This document shows positions 43,476 to 52,175 of a stretch of DNA of 64,000 bases, piece by piece. The notes below the pieces were generated by a model. It searched no databases and was not told where the DNA came from. It worked only from the letters and a program-made list of their open reading frames with translations. The stretch covers positions 62,001 to 126,000 of the forward strand of contig CAKSEL010000001.1 of NCBI GenBank assembly GCA_934446675.1, written 5' to 3'. Position numbers and translations under genes: made by a program. The stretch comes from an uncultured Eubacteriales bacterium (GTDB taxonomy: Bacteria > Bacillota > Clostridia > Oscillospirales > CAG-382). How positions within the stretch are numbered: position 1 is the stretch's first letter; every line of letters begins with the position of its first letter.

Positions 43476-43760
43476 TTATTCGACAATGGCGAGAATATCG
43501 CCCTGTCTTACTACGGAATACTCAACTCCGTCAAGCTTTACTTCGGTTCCCGCATATTTGCTGGTTATTACCTTATCGCCGGGCTTTACGGTCATTACGA
43601 CTTCATTTCCGTCTACCATTCCGCCGGGGCCTACTTCGATTACTTCTGCAATGCTCGGCTTTTCCTGAGCTGCCGCGGTAAGTATGATTCCGCTCTTTGT
43701 TGTTTCTTCTGCTTCGATAGTCTTAACGACTACTCTGTCTGCAAGAGGTTTTAATTTCAT
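43476..43760 (-). CDS. groES: 10-kDa co-chaperonin GroES
   Basis: 94 residues, the lid of the GroEL chamber. MKLKPLADRVVVK at the start, the mobile-loop region EETTKSGIILTAAAQEKP, and the KYAGTEVKLDG end are typical. AGGAGGAA precedes the ATG. First gene of the groESL operon; the CIRCE element lies 39 nt upstream. Confidence 0.97.
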   Translation of the reverse strand: MKLKPLADRVVVKTIEAEETTKSGIILTAAAQEKPSIAEVIEVGPGGMVDGNEVVMTVKPGDKVITSKYAGTEVKLDGVEYSVVRQGDILAIVE

Positions 43761-43798
43761 TTTATATTCCTCCTAAAATTTATTACCTTACAGGTTTG

Positions 43799-43825
43799 TT
43801 AGCACTCGTGTTGGTTAAGTGCTAA
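43799..43825 (-). promoter_or_regulatory. CIRCE operator (HrcA binding)
   Basis: TTAGCACTC - 9 nt - AAGTGCTAA, one base off the consensus inverted repeat. It lies between the groES promoter and gene, so HrcA should repress groESL in the absence of heat or unfolded-protein stress. No hrcA gene is in the window. Confidence 0.92.
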
Positions 43826-43837
43826 CTTATGTTATGT

Positions 43838-43866
43838 ATTGTATACCTGACAATTTCAAAAATCAA
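43838..43866 (-). promoter_or_regulatory. groESL promoter
   Basis: Minus strand: TTGATT (43861-43866), 17-nt spacer, TACAAT (43838-43843), immediately upstream of the CIRCE repeat. Confidence 0.75.
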
Positions 43867-43939
43867 GTATTTTTTTCGTTATTAACATATTTTTAACATT
43901 TATTGTGCTATTTTACAAGCAGTTGGCGTAAAAAGGTGC

Positions 43940-45067
43940 TTATAAATCAAGAATATGCTGCTCAACAACTTTATGTGCGGAATTTGTAAAGCGAACATCT
44001 GCTTTTCCGTCAGAGAGAGTTATCGCACAGCCGACAAACGACGCCTCCTTGGTATCAGGATCGCATGAATCCACCGAACCTACGACAACCGGGCAGATCT
44101 GTCCTTTGCTGTCGAGCTGTCCGCCCACGGGAGAGATCTCAATCGAGTGCAGATGTCCCGAAATCATAAGCTGCGGCTTTACGTTATCTCCCAAAAGCTT
44201 CAGCCATTCGGAAAACAGCGGCTGTTCAATATCAAACGGCGGCTTTATAGTATATGAAAAAGGATTATGCACAATTACAAAGCGGTACTTTACTCCGTCG
44301 GCTTTATACTCGTTTCCGGCAGCAGCTATAACCTTTTTCAGATATTCGGTCTCCTGCTCTCTGAATTCGTGGCAGCACACTGTATTGCCGTATTCGGGAT
44401 GTTCGTCAACCTTATCTTCTCCGCAGTCCATGACAATACCCCACATTGAACCGACGCGGAACGAATAATAGGAATTACCGTTTTCATTAGGCGTATAATC
44501 TGCGATATTCTCCGCGAAAAAGCCGCGTGTATCATGGTTTCCTCTTGAAAAAATACAGGTACGCGTGCCGTGGGTTGCGGCTTCGCAGAGCTTATAGATA
44601 AGATCAAAATTTTCAACGTTTCCGCTATGGTCGGGAATATCGCCGTTCAGCACAAACAAGTCAAGATCATCGCCGAAATATGTCGAGGTCTTGCTCGGAT
44701 ACTCAAACTTGCCGTGTGTGTCGGAAATATGATATATATGGATATTATCTTTCGGAACGGGTCTGAAAGAATATGTAGCCGATACAGGCTCTTCGGATTC
44801 TGCAAAATACGGTTTGCGGTCAATTATCTTGCGGTACGTTACGGTGTACTGACCTGCCTTGTCAAGCTCGCTCATGGGAACATTAACGCGGTGCATTCTT
44901 GTCGCGGAACGTATAATTCCGTTTGAATGGTCATGGTAGCTCTTATCTCCGACCGTAACCCAGAACAGAACGTCGCTCTTTACGGGAACCATGATCTGGT
45001 AATAATCCTTTACGGCAAAAACCGCAGGACAGGTTTTAAATTCGGGAAGCAATTTCGGTTCGTTCAT
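43940..45067 (-). CDS. Calcineurin-like metallophosphoesterase
   Basis: 375 residues with all metallophosphoesterase motifs: HISDTHG, LNGDIPDHSG, GNHDTRG, VIVHNPF and SGHLHS, which bind a two-metal centre. About 95 N-terminal residues with repeated aromatic patterns look like a small beta-sandwich domain before the catalytic domain, as in purple acid phosphatase relatives. No signal peptide from ATG 45067 (AGGAGA site); a longer frame to 45181 is rejected. The substrate is unknown. Downstream of a PHP protein in the same direction. Confidence 0.85.
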   Translation of the reverse strand: MNEPKLLPEFKTCPAVFAVKDYYQIMVPVKSDVLFWVTVGDKSYHDHSNGIIRSATRMHRVNVPMSELDKAGQYTVTYRKIIDRKPYFAESEEPVSATYSFRPVPKDNIHIYHISDTHGKFEYPSKTSTYFGDDLDLFVLNGDIPDHSGNVENFDLIYKLCEAATHGTRTCIFSRGNHDTRGFFAENIADYTPNENGNSYYSFRVGSMWGIVMDCGEDKVDEHPEYGNTVCCHEFREQETEYLKKVIAAAGNEYKADGVKYRFVIVHNPFSYTIKPPFDIEQPLFSEWLKLLGDNVKPQLMISGHLHSIEISPVGGQLDSKGQICPVVVGSVDSCDPDTKEASFVGCAITLSDGKADVRFTNSAHKVVEQHILDL

Positions 45068-45177
45068 AATAATCTCTCCTGAAAAACAAATATTTTTATC
45101 ACTCACAAGGCCGGAGTGACAGCCGCGTAACGGAAAATGCATAAACATTTGCAATCCGCGTTCGGGTTTATATTTTT

Positions 45178-45891
45178 TCAAATATTAAATCTCGATATCT
45201 CGGTTTTACGTGCCGTGGGACTTTCAAGCATAATGTAATTCTTATCTTTTACCTCTTTTACAAAATCTTCGATGGTTTCTACGTCGTTAAACAGGCATAT
45301 ACCTGCTCTTGCAGCCTGTTCGGGCATATGGCAATCGGATCCGGAAAGTTTCTGAAGTCCGTAGGTATCCGCCCACAGGTTTGCAAAGGCATTTCTTCTC
45401 ATCGGATCTTCCTCCGGCTTGCCGTTGAACACCTCCACGCCGTGAATCCACGACGGATCTATTATCTTCATATCGTTTCTGAAAGGGTGAGCCTGAAAAA
45501 CGAGAAATCCGTTCTTATCGGCAATTTCGGAAAAAGCCTTTATCTGCATATCAAATATTTCGGGATGCTCTGCAATAAAGGAATTCGGCATACCGTAAAC
45601 AAGATAGTCGTTTACCGAGCCTTCAAAACGGAGTTCGCAGCCGTACAGGACTTTGAGTCCTATTTTCTCGCCCTTTTCCTTTGCGGCAAGATAACCGCTC
45701 ATGTGTTTCTGAACAAACTGTTCCCAGTTCATAGTCTTGGAATCATGTCTGAAATAGTCCGGCGTAAGGTGGTCGGTGATAACTATTCCGTCATATCCGG
45801 CAGCCTTATATATCTCCGCCATACGCGCCCCGGAAACCTGACCGCAGGTACTTGACTCTTTGGTATGGACATGGGTGTCAAAAATCTTCAT
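45178..45891 (-). CDS. PHP-domain phosphoesterase
   Basis: 237 residues. Metal-binding motifs DTHVHT, ITDHLTPD, FQAHPFRND and GSDCHMPEQ are the PHP signature, so a phosphatase or nuclease of unknown substrate (histidinol-phosphatase-like or polymerase-associated are both possible). ATG 45891 immediately follows the methyltransferase stop (TAAATG), with AAGGAGAG upstream, so the two are co-translated. Confidence 0.85.
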   Translation of the reverse strand: MKIFDTHVHTKESSTCGQVSGARMAEIYKAAGYDGIVITDHLTPDYFRHDSKTMNWEQFVQKHMSGYLAAKEKGEKIGLKVLYGCELRFEGSVNDYLVYGMPNSFIAEHPEIFDMQIKAFSEIADKNGFLVFQAHPFRNDMKIIDPSWIHGVEVFNGKPEEDPMRRNAFANLWADTYGLQKLSGSDCHMPEQAARAGICLFNDVETIEDFVKEVKDKNYIMLESPTARKTEISRFNI

Positions 45892-47025
45892 TTACACGTC
45901 TCTCCTTTTAAAATACTGATACAAATTGCACTTTATCATTCCGTTATAAAGTTTACGTACCTTATCGGCGCGCACTCCGCAGAGCTTTTCAAATTCCTCT
46001 TCGGAGGTTATAAGGTATATCTGCCACGGCGAGAGCGACGGAAAATTCTTTCCGAGTTCGCGGTAGAGCTGTCTTGCCTCGCGGATACTGTCAAGCCTTT
46101 CGCCGTAAGGAGGGTTGCAGACTATTGTTGTACGCACGCCGTCGGAGGTGATTTTTCTTGCGTCCTTTACGAACGTCTTGATATATTTTTCCATTCCCGC
46201 GCGTTTAATATTTGCGTTTGCGCACTTCAGAACTTCGGCGTCAATATCAGACGCATATGCGCGAAATTCGGTGTCCGGCGTCGCAAGGCTCTTTGCCTCA
46301 TCGCGTGCCGAAAGCCAGAGCTTTTTTGAGAACACGGGGAAAGTTTCGGCAGCAAAGTGTCGGTTTATTCCCGGCGCCGTATTTGTCATAATAAGAGCCG
46401 CCTCGATCGGGATTGTCGCAGAGCCGCAGAAAGGATCCCACAGCCTTACGTTTTCTCTCGGCCTTGAAAGCTTTACAAGTGCGGCAGCAAGCGTTTCGCG
46501 TATCGGCGCGCCGCCGTTCTGTGTTCTGTATCCGCGTTTATGCAGCGGTATTCCCGTTGTATCTATCATAAGCGACACTTCGTCGTTAAGTATGAAAAAT
46601 TCAATCTGATACTTGACGCCGGTTTCCTCAAACCAACTTATACCGTACTTTTGTTTAAGTCTTTCGACTACGGCTTTTTTTATAATACTCTGGCAGTCGG
46701 GAATAGAGTACAGCGCGGATTTGATTGAATGTCCCTTTACCGGAAAAGCGTCGGTTTTGCCGATAAAGACTTCCCACGGCACTTGCTTTGTACCGTCGAA
46801 AAGTTCGGTAAATGTCTGCGCCTTGAAACGGCAGAGTTCGATGAGAACGCGCTCTGCGGTTCTGAGGTTTATATTTGCTCTCGGCACGGCTGAAACATCG
46901 CCCGAAAAATAAACGCGGCCGTCTATTGTCCCGGTTCGTTTAAGTCCGAGCGCGTCGATTTCCTCTCCGACGGTTTTCTCAAGTCCGAAAAGGCACGTCG
47001 CAACGTATTGCAAGGTTGTACTCAT
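45892..47025 (-). CDS. THUMP-domain class I RNA methyltransferase (RlmL/YpsC-like)
   Basis: 377 residues. N-terminal THUMP domain (about 1-160), then a Rossmann methyltransferase domain with WDPFCGSATIPIEAA, ASDIDAEVLKCA and the catalytic motif VCNPPYGER, as in 23S rRNA m2G2445 methyltransferases. GGAGAA precedes the ATG. Upstream lies a terminator and a small membrane-protein gene. Confidence 0.92.
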   Translation of the reverse strand: MSTTLQYVATCLFGLEKTVGEEIDALGLKRTGTIDGRVYFSGDVSAVPRANINLRTAERVLIELCRFKAQTFTELFDGTKQVPWEVFIGKTDAFPVKGHSIKSALYSIPDCQSIIKKAVVERLKQKYGISWFEETGVKYQIEFFILNDEVSLMIDTTGIPLHKRGYRTQNGGAPIRETLAAALVKLSRPRENVRLWDPFCGSATIPIEAALIMTNTAPGINRHFAAETFPVFSKKLWLSARDEAKSLATPDTEFRAYASDIDAEVLKCANANIKRAGMEKYIKTFVKDARKITSDGVRTTIVCNPPYGERLDSIREARQLYRELGKNFPSLSPWQIYLITSEEEFEKLCGVRADKVRKLYNGMIKCNLYQYFKRRDV

Positions 47026-47033
47026 ATCAATAT

Positions 47034-47082
47034 TCTCCGAAAAAAATCAGGCGGCGTACACTGAAAGCAATACACGCCGTCC
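47034..47082 (-). terminator. Terminator after the small membrane protein gene
   Basis: Minus strand: CGGCGT/ACGCCG stem (core 47052-47057, 47074-47079) with extra pairing outside, followed by TGATTTTTTT just before the methyltransferase ribosome-binding site. Read-through would still be needed for, or a second promoter would have to drive, the genes below. Confidence 0.65.
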
Positions 47083-47094
47083 GCATTAATAAAT

Positions 47095-47568
47095 TCAATT
47101 AAGATTATCGTTTTTTACGTCGTCAAACTGTTTTTCGTATTTTTTGTTTCTGTTTTCAAAAGATTCTTTAGCCTTTGTAAAAGCAAAAACCAAAAATGCC
47201 GCGACGACATAAATTCCTATGAAAATAAGAGTTGTGCATATAACCGTAAAAGCTTTGTTCGTACTCTGATTTTCAAAGTAATTCTTTCCTGCGCCGCCGA
47301 GATAAAACGTCAGAGCAAAGGAAACATATGAAAGCACAAACTGCACGGCTCTGCGTATTACCGCGTTGTTCTTTACAAAATCCGCAGCACCGAACGATAT
47401 TCCCACAAGCACCGAGAACAGCAGAATATAAAGTATCTGCGAGCAGAACAGCGCATTTGAATCGGGTTTTACCGCAAAACCGGCAAGCGACATTCCGAGC
47501 ATTACAAGAGTAAAGCAAAGCGTTGAACGTCTGAGCCATTTATTAAAAATTTCGGGTATAATCTTCAT
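47095..47568 (-). CDS. Small hypothetical membrane protein (four helices)
   Basis: 157 residues, four predicted membrane helices (around 15-35, 48-65, 74-92, 112-132) and a charged C-terminal tail of about 25 residues with NRNKKYEKQFDDVK. No family recognised; size and helix count resemble DUF3021-type proteins but I cannot confirm this. GGAGGT lies 12 nt before ATG 47568, or 6 nt before a TTG at 47574. Confidence 0.65.
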   Translation of the reverse strand: MKIIPEIFNKWLRRSTLCFTLVMLGMSLAGFAVKPDSNALFCSQILYILLFSVLVGISFGAADFVKNNAVIRRAVQFVLSYVSFALTFYLGGAGKNYFENQSTNKAFTVICTTLIFIGIYVVAAFLVFAFTKAKESFENRNKKYEKQFDDVKNDNLN

Positions 47569-47603
47569 TTTCAAAGCATACCTCCGTACACTTAAAATTA
47601 CAT

Positions 47604-47633
47604 ATCATAATATACCACATTACGCCCTTTCAA
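47604..47633 (-). promoter_or_regulatory. Promoter of the small membrane protein gene
   Basis: Minus strand: TTGAAA (47628-47633), 18-nt spacer, TATGAT (47604-47609). Confidence 0.45.
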
Positions 47634-47698
47634 TTAAATACATTCGGTTTTGTTTTTATTAAAAAAATGTAAACAGTATGTTTTTGTCCGCAATACTG

Positions 47699-47727
47699 TT
47701 GAATTGCACACGCAAATGTTGTAAGAT
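47699..47727 (+). promoter_or_regulatory. Promoter of the MFS transporter gene
   Basis: TTGAAT (47699-47704), 17-nt spacer, TAAGAT (47722-47727), 35 nt before the MFS start. Confidence 0.5.
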
Positions 47728-47761
47728 ATATATAATTAAGTACAAAACAAAGATAAAGATA

Positions 47762-48958
47762 ATGACACAGAATTACAAAAGAACAACTTTCGCCTGCTTT
47801 GCGGGATACATTGTACAGGCTGTCGTAAACAACTTTGTTCCGCTGCTTTTCGTAACCTTTCAGAGCAGCTACGGAATTTCGCTTTCCAAAATAACGGCGC
47901 TTATATCGGTAAATTTTGCGGTTCAGCTCATAGTTGATATGCTGTCGGCAGGATTTGTCGACAAAATAGGCTACCGCACGTCTATTCTCGCGGCTCACGC
48001 ATTTTCCTGCGCCGGACTTATAATGCTGACGGTTCTGCCCGAAGTCATGAACGACGCTTTTTCGGGAATACTTATATCGGTTTTCCTTTACGCGATAGGC
48101 GGAGGTCTTATTGAAGTCCTTATAAGCCCGATAATGGAGGCTTGTCCTACCGAAAACAAGGAAAAAGCCATGAGTCTTTTACATTCGTTCTACTGTTGGG
48201 GCCACGCAGGCGTCGTGCTTATCTCAACGGCGTTTTTTGCGGCTTTCGGAATCGGAAACTGGAAAATTCTCTGTCTTATATGGGCGCTCATTCCGCTATT
48301 GAACGCGGTCTTATTTGCCGTGTCTCCGATAAACACGCTGACCTCCGAAGACACTCCCGGACTCACGTTCAAAGAGTTATTCGGATTAAAAACCTTCTGG
48401 ATATTAATGCTTATGATGACCTGTGCCGGTGCGTCTGAACAGGCTGTCAGCCAATGGGCATCGGTATTTGCCGAAAAAGGTCTCGGCATTTCAAAAACCG
48501 CAGGAGATCTTGCAGGGCCTATGTGCTTTGCGCTGCTTATGGGACTGTCACGCCTGATCTACGGAAAATACGGTGAAAAATTCAACCTTGACGCATTCAT
48601 GAAATACAGTATCGTTTTATGCATGGTTTCATATTTATGCATTTCGGCAATCCCCAACCCCGTTATAGGACTTATAGGCTGCGCAATGACAGGTTTTTCC
48701 GTCGGGATTCTGTGGCCCGGAACCTTCAGCAAAGCTGCTGCCTCAATCAAAAGAGGCGGAACGGCGATGTTTGCCTTGCTTGCGCTTGCGGGTGATCTCG
48801 GCTGTTTTTCGGGACCGTCGGTTGCAGGATACGTTTCGGACGCGTTCGGCGGAAATCTGCGCACAGGCATACTTTTTGCGATAGTATTCCCGTTTATGAT
48901 GTTATGCTGTCTTGTATTCGGCAAAAAAAGCATTGAGAAAAGCGGGGACGGACAATGA
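47762..48958 (+). CDS. MFS transporter
   Basis: 398 residues with 12 membrane helices. Family signs include the loop 2-3 region GFVDKIGYRTS and GFSVGILWPGTFSKAAAS near helix 10-11, recalling the FucP/sugar:proton type, although substrate is unknown. The start ATG 47762 has only a poor ribosome-binding site; upstream in-frame codons form a non-family extension. Stop codon overlaps the next gene (ATGA). Confidence 0.85.
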   Translation: MTQNYKRTTFACFAGYIVQAVVNNFVPLLFVTFQSSYGISLSKITALISVNFAVQLIVDMLSAGFVDKIGYRTSILAAHAFSCAGLIMLTVLPEVMNDAFSGILISVFLYAIGGGLIEVLISPIMEACPTENKEKAMSLLHSFYCWGHAGVVLISTAFFAAFGIGNWKILCLIWALIPLLNAVLFAVSPINTLTSEDTPGLTFKELFGLKTFWILMLMMTCAGASEQAVSQWASVFAEKGLGISKTAGDLAGPMCFALLMGLSRLIYGKYGEKFNLDAFMKYSIVLCMVSYLCISAIPNPVIGLIGCAMTGFSVGILWPGTFSKAAASIKRGGTAMFALLALAGDLGCFSGPSVAGYVSDAFGGNLRTGILFAIVFPFMMLCCLVFGKKSIEKSGDGQ

Positions 48959-49467
48959 AGCTTAACATAAAAAGAACCGCGGTTTCGGCAATACTCACGG
49001 CTCTGTGTACGACGCTCATAATTGTCGGCAGTCTGCTTGACATACTCGATCTTACGGTAAGCGCGTTCTGTTCGTTTATAATCGCGGCGGCGGTTTCGGA
49101 ATTCAATGACAGCAAATACCCGATACTGATATATGCCTGCGCGTCGGTTCTGTCGTTTATATTTATGCCGATGTCGAGCGCGGCTTTATATTTTGCCGGA
49201 TTTTTCGGATACTATCCTATTCTGAGAAAGAAAATCGTGCGTATAAAAAAGCCGTTTTCAAAAATCATATCATTTGCACTTTTCTGCGCATCTATGTCGC
49301 TGTTACTGTTTCTGATGACGCGTTTCTTCGGGCTTTCAAAGGAGCCGTTAGGCATTTATGCTCTGCTTTTTGTTATGGGCAGCGTATTTTTTGTTTGCTA
49401 CGACATAATTTTGGACAAATTCGATATTATTTACAAATATAAGCTCAAAAAAATCTTTAAGCACTGA
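48955..49467 (+). CDS. Hypothetical membrane protein, coupled to the MFS gene
   Basis: 170 residues, about five membrane helices, ending in a basic tail (KYKLKKIFKH). Overlaps the MFS stop by 4 nt, so it is translated with it, and a HAD-DHH gene follows 17 nt later. No family is recognised. It could be an S-component-like or accessory membrane protein; that is a guess. Confidence 0.7.
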   Translation: MKLNIKRTAVSAILTALCTTLIIVGSLLDILDLTVSAFCSFIIAAAVSEFNDSKYPILIYACASVLSFIFMPMSSAALYFAGFFGYYPILRKKIVRIKKPFSKIISFALFCASMSLLLFLMTRFFGLSKEPLGIYALLFVMGSVFFVCYDIILDKFDIIYKYKLKKIFKH

Positions 49468-49484
49468 CGGTGAGGTAAAAGATA

Positions 49485-51137
49485 ATGAATTTTAAATATG
49501 CAATATTCGATCTCGACGGGACGCTGTTAGAGTCCATGAAACAATGGAGAAAATGCGAGGTCGATGTATTAAACGAATATGCCGGCGGTACTTTTGACGA
49601 CGATGAAATAAAACTTCTGTCAAAGCTTCCCTACGGCAAAATGATAGAACGCGTCACAAAAGCCGTTGCAAAGCCGTTCGACTACGAATACTATACGGAC
49701 ACGATACACGCAAAAATGAAAGAGCTTTACGTTGACGGCAGCGTCACTCCCAAGCCTTTTGCAAAAGAGTGGCTGTCGCTGTTAAAGGAACACGGCGTAA
49801 AAATTGCCGCGGCTACGGCAACTCCGAAAGAGTTATGCGTTCCGTGCCTTGAAAAATACGGACTTTATCAGTATTTCGACTGCATCTATACGACCGACGA
49901 AACAAGAACAAAGGTATATCCCGATATATTTGACAAATGCGTTGAAACGCTCGGCGGAACAAAGGCGCAGACCATGGTTTTCGAGGACGCACATTACAGT
50001 GCGAAAACGCTCAGAGATAACCGTTACCGTTTTACCGCCATGTACGACGAAAGCCAGACAGAGAGCGACAGCATATTTTTACATTCAAATGCCGAAGTTT
50101 TTGCGGAAAATCTCGGCGTGCTTATCGAAAAAGAAAAAAAACAATTTCAGCTTGAACTTACCGCAGACTTTCTTTTATCGCACGACGATTATCTTGTTGC
50201 AATACACGACAATCCCGACGGCGACTGTTTCGGTTCGGCTCTCGGGTTATGCCGCATGATGAAGATACTGGGAAAAAGCGCAGATATAATCTCGGTCTGC
50301 GAAATCCCCAAACGTCTTGCTTTTCTGAATGACAAGAACGACGTCACGGTATACGTCGGAAAAGACGGATTTGAAAATGCGCTTTCTCAAAAGCAGCGCT
50401 GTGTTATAAGTCTTGACGTTGCATCGGGACAGCTGCTCGGCTGTCTTGAAGAGGATGTTTGTCCGAAACTTGAGCTTGCCGTGGATCACCACAATTTCAA
50501 TACCCTGCCCGTACAAAACAAATACGTTGACAATACTGCCGCGGCAGTCGGTGAAATAATAACGTATCTTGCAGAAATTCTTGAACGCAAAACCGGACGC
50601 GTACTGCTTACACGCGAAGTTTCGGACGCGCTGTTTGCGGCAATTACCTCCGACACTGGTTGTTTCAAGTACAGCAATGCTTCGTCCGACACGCACGCTG
50701 CGGCAGGTATTCTGATACAGCGCGGCGCAAATGCCGCCGCCATAAACACCCGTCTTTTCGACATAAAGACCAAAAAGCAGATTGATGTCGAAGCTTTGGC
50801 TTGCAGCACGGTAAAGTATTACGAAAACGGCAGAATAGCAATAATATACCTTCCTCAGTCCGAGCTTGACAGAATAGGCGCCTGCCATGCCGACACGGAA
50901 AATCTTTCCCAGCTTGCGAGAATGATAGAAGGCGTACAGATAGGCGTAAATATGTACGAGAAAGAAAACGGTCAGTTCAAATTTTCGGTAAGAGGAAACA
51001 CTGACGCCGACATATCAAAGCTCTGTGCAAAATTCGGCGGAGGAGGACATTCCAAAGCCGCAGGCTGTACAATTTCAGGCAGTGCCGAGCAAGCCGAAAG
51101 CGAGTTTGTCAAAGCCGCAGCAGAATATCTCATATAA
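49485..51137 (+). CDS. Fusion of HAD phosphatase and DHH/DHHA1 phosphoesterase
   Basis: 550 residues. Residues 1-215: HAD domain of beta-phosphoglucomutase type (FDLDGTLLES; AAATATPKE; FEDAHYSA). Residues 225-550: DHH-family phosphoesterase (DNPDGDCFGSALGL, ISLDVASG, VDHHNFN, SDTGCFKYSN) with a DHHA1 end (GGGGHSKAAGC), as in NrnA/pAp phosphatase or nano-RNases. One open frame with no break. The HAD half could dephosphorylate nucleotides released by the DHH half. Terminator follows. Confidence 0.88.
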   Translation: MNFKYAIFDLDGTLLESMKQWRKCEVDVLNEYAGGTFDDDEIKLLSKLPYGKMIERVTKAVAKPFDYEYYTDTIHAKMKELYVDGSVTPKPFAKEWLSLLKEHGVKIAAATATPKELCVPCLEKYGLYQYFDCIYTTDETRTKVYPDIFDKCVETLGGTKAQTMVFEDAHYSAKTLRDNRYRFTAMYDESQTESDSIFLHSNAEVFAENLGVLIEKEKKQFQLELTADFLLSHDDYLVAIHDNPDGDCFGSALGLCRMMKILGKSADIISVCEIPKRLAFLNDKNDVTVYVGKDGFENALSQKQRCVISLDVASGQLLGCLEEDVCPKLELAVDHHNFNTLPVQNKYVDNTAAAVGEIITYLAEILERKTGRVLLTREVSDALFAAITSDTGCFKYSNASSDTHAAAGILIQRGANAAAINTRLFDIKTKKQIDVEALACSTVKYYENGRIAIIYLPQSELDRIGACHADTENLSQLARMIEGVQIGVNMYEKENGQFKFSVRGNTDADISKLCAKFGGGGHSKAAGCTISGSAEQAESEFVKAAAEYLI

Positions 51138-51156
51138 AATCATACAAAAAATAATT

Positions 51157-51199
51157 TCAGCTTAGACACCGTTATCTTACGACGCTAAGCTGATTTTTT
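51157..51199. terminator. Bidirectional terminator
   Basis: Perfect 9-bp stem TCAGCTTAG/CTAAGCTGA (51157-51165, 51185-51193) with a 19-nt loop and T6 tail. It separates the HAD-DHH gene from the convergent D-Ala-D-Ala operon. Confidence 0.85.
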
Positions 51200-51203
51200 A
51201 TTA

Positions 51204-52166
51204 TTATTTTTTCTTGCAGCACTTATTTATAAATTCAAGCACCGTTTTTTCATACAGCTCTTTATTTACAAGATAGCTCCTTGCATGATCTGCCTCCGGC
51301 ACTTCAAGCAGCGTTCTGTCCGACGAACACGCGCCGAAAATGCTCTCGCTCATCTCATGCGGAACAAATCCGTCTGCCAGCCCGTGTATAAGCAATACGG
51401 GCACTTTTGCGTTTTGCGCGGATTTCTGCGCACCGTCCTCTTCAAGGTCAAATTTTCCGAAAAGTTTTGCACCCGTTTTCACGGCAGGATAAAATATATT
51501 GACCGGTAGTTTTTTATCCTTGCAGACCTTTTTGATAATTTCCTCCGGTGAGGAATACGGACAGTCGGCTATTATTCCGACGACATTTTCGGGCAAATCA
51601 AGATCAGACGCCATAAGCACTGTTGCGGCACCCATTGAAACTCCGGCAAGAATTATTTTTGTGTCATTCCCGAAACGCTCGCTTGCATATCTTGCCCATT
51701 CAAGACAGTCATATCTTTCTTTTATACCGAAAGTCAGCGTATTTCCGCCGCTGTTTCCGTGTGCGCGCTGATCGACGGTGAGCAGATTTATTCCGTTATC
51801 AAAACAAATTTTCGCTCCGCCGCAAAAATCGCGTTCGGCAAGACTGCGGTAGCCGTGAAAGGCTATTTCAAGCGGCGCATTATCCGATACATGATAATAT
51901 TTACCGCAAAGCTTTGTCCCGTCATAAGAGGTTATCTCAACATTCTCGTATTCATGCTCAGAAAGCTCCGCCATCCAGGAATACAGCGTCTTTTCCTCAT
52001 CATTCAGGTTACTTCTCTTTTTGAAATATCCGTCGGTCTTTCGCTGCGCTCTGAAAACTCTGAAAACATATGCGTAAGAGCCGTACAGAAATGCGGCAAT
52101 GCCTGCGCCTATCGTCAAGGCAAGTGCAAACAGAGGTTTATATCCGTTATTTTTACGTCTATTCAT
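51204..52166 (-). CDS. Membrane-anchored alpha/beta hydrolase
   Basis: 320 residues. N-terminal membrane helix (about 10-33), then an alpha/beta hydrolase domain with nucleophile GVSMGAAT, Asp in HGLADGFVP and His in PEADHARS. Catalytic triad complete. Substrate unknown; the anchor, and its place after ddl, suggest work near the cell envelope. The ribosome-binding site is weak. Confidence 0.82.
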   Translation of the reverse strand: MNRRKNNGYKPLFALALTIGAGIAAFLYGSYAYVFRVFRAQRKTDGYFKKRSNLNDEEKTLYSWMAELSEHEYENVEITSYDGTKLCGKYYHVSDNAPLEIAFHGYRSLAERDFCGGAKICFDNGINLLTVDQRAHGNSGGNTLTFGIKERYDCLEWARYASERFGNDTKIILAGVSMGAATVLMASDLDLPENVVGIIADCPYSSPEEIIKKVCKDKKLPVNIFYPAVKTGAKLFGKFDLEEDGAQKSAQNAKVPVLLIHGLADGFVPHEMSESIFGACSSDRTLLEVPEADHARSYLVNKELYEKTVLEFINKCCKKK

Positions 52167-52175
52167 GATTTATTC

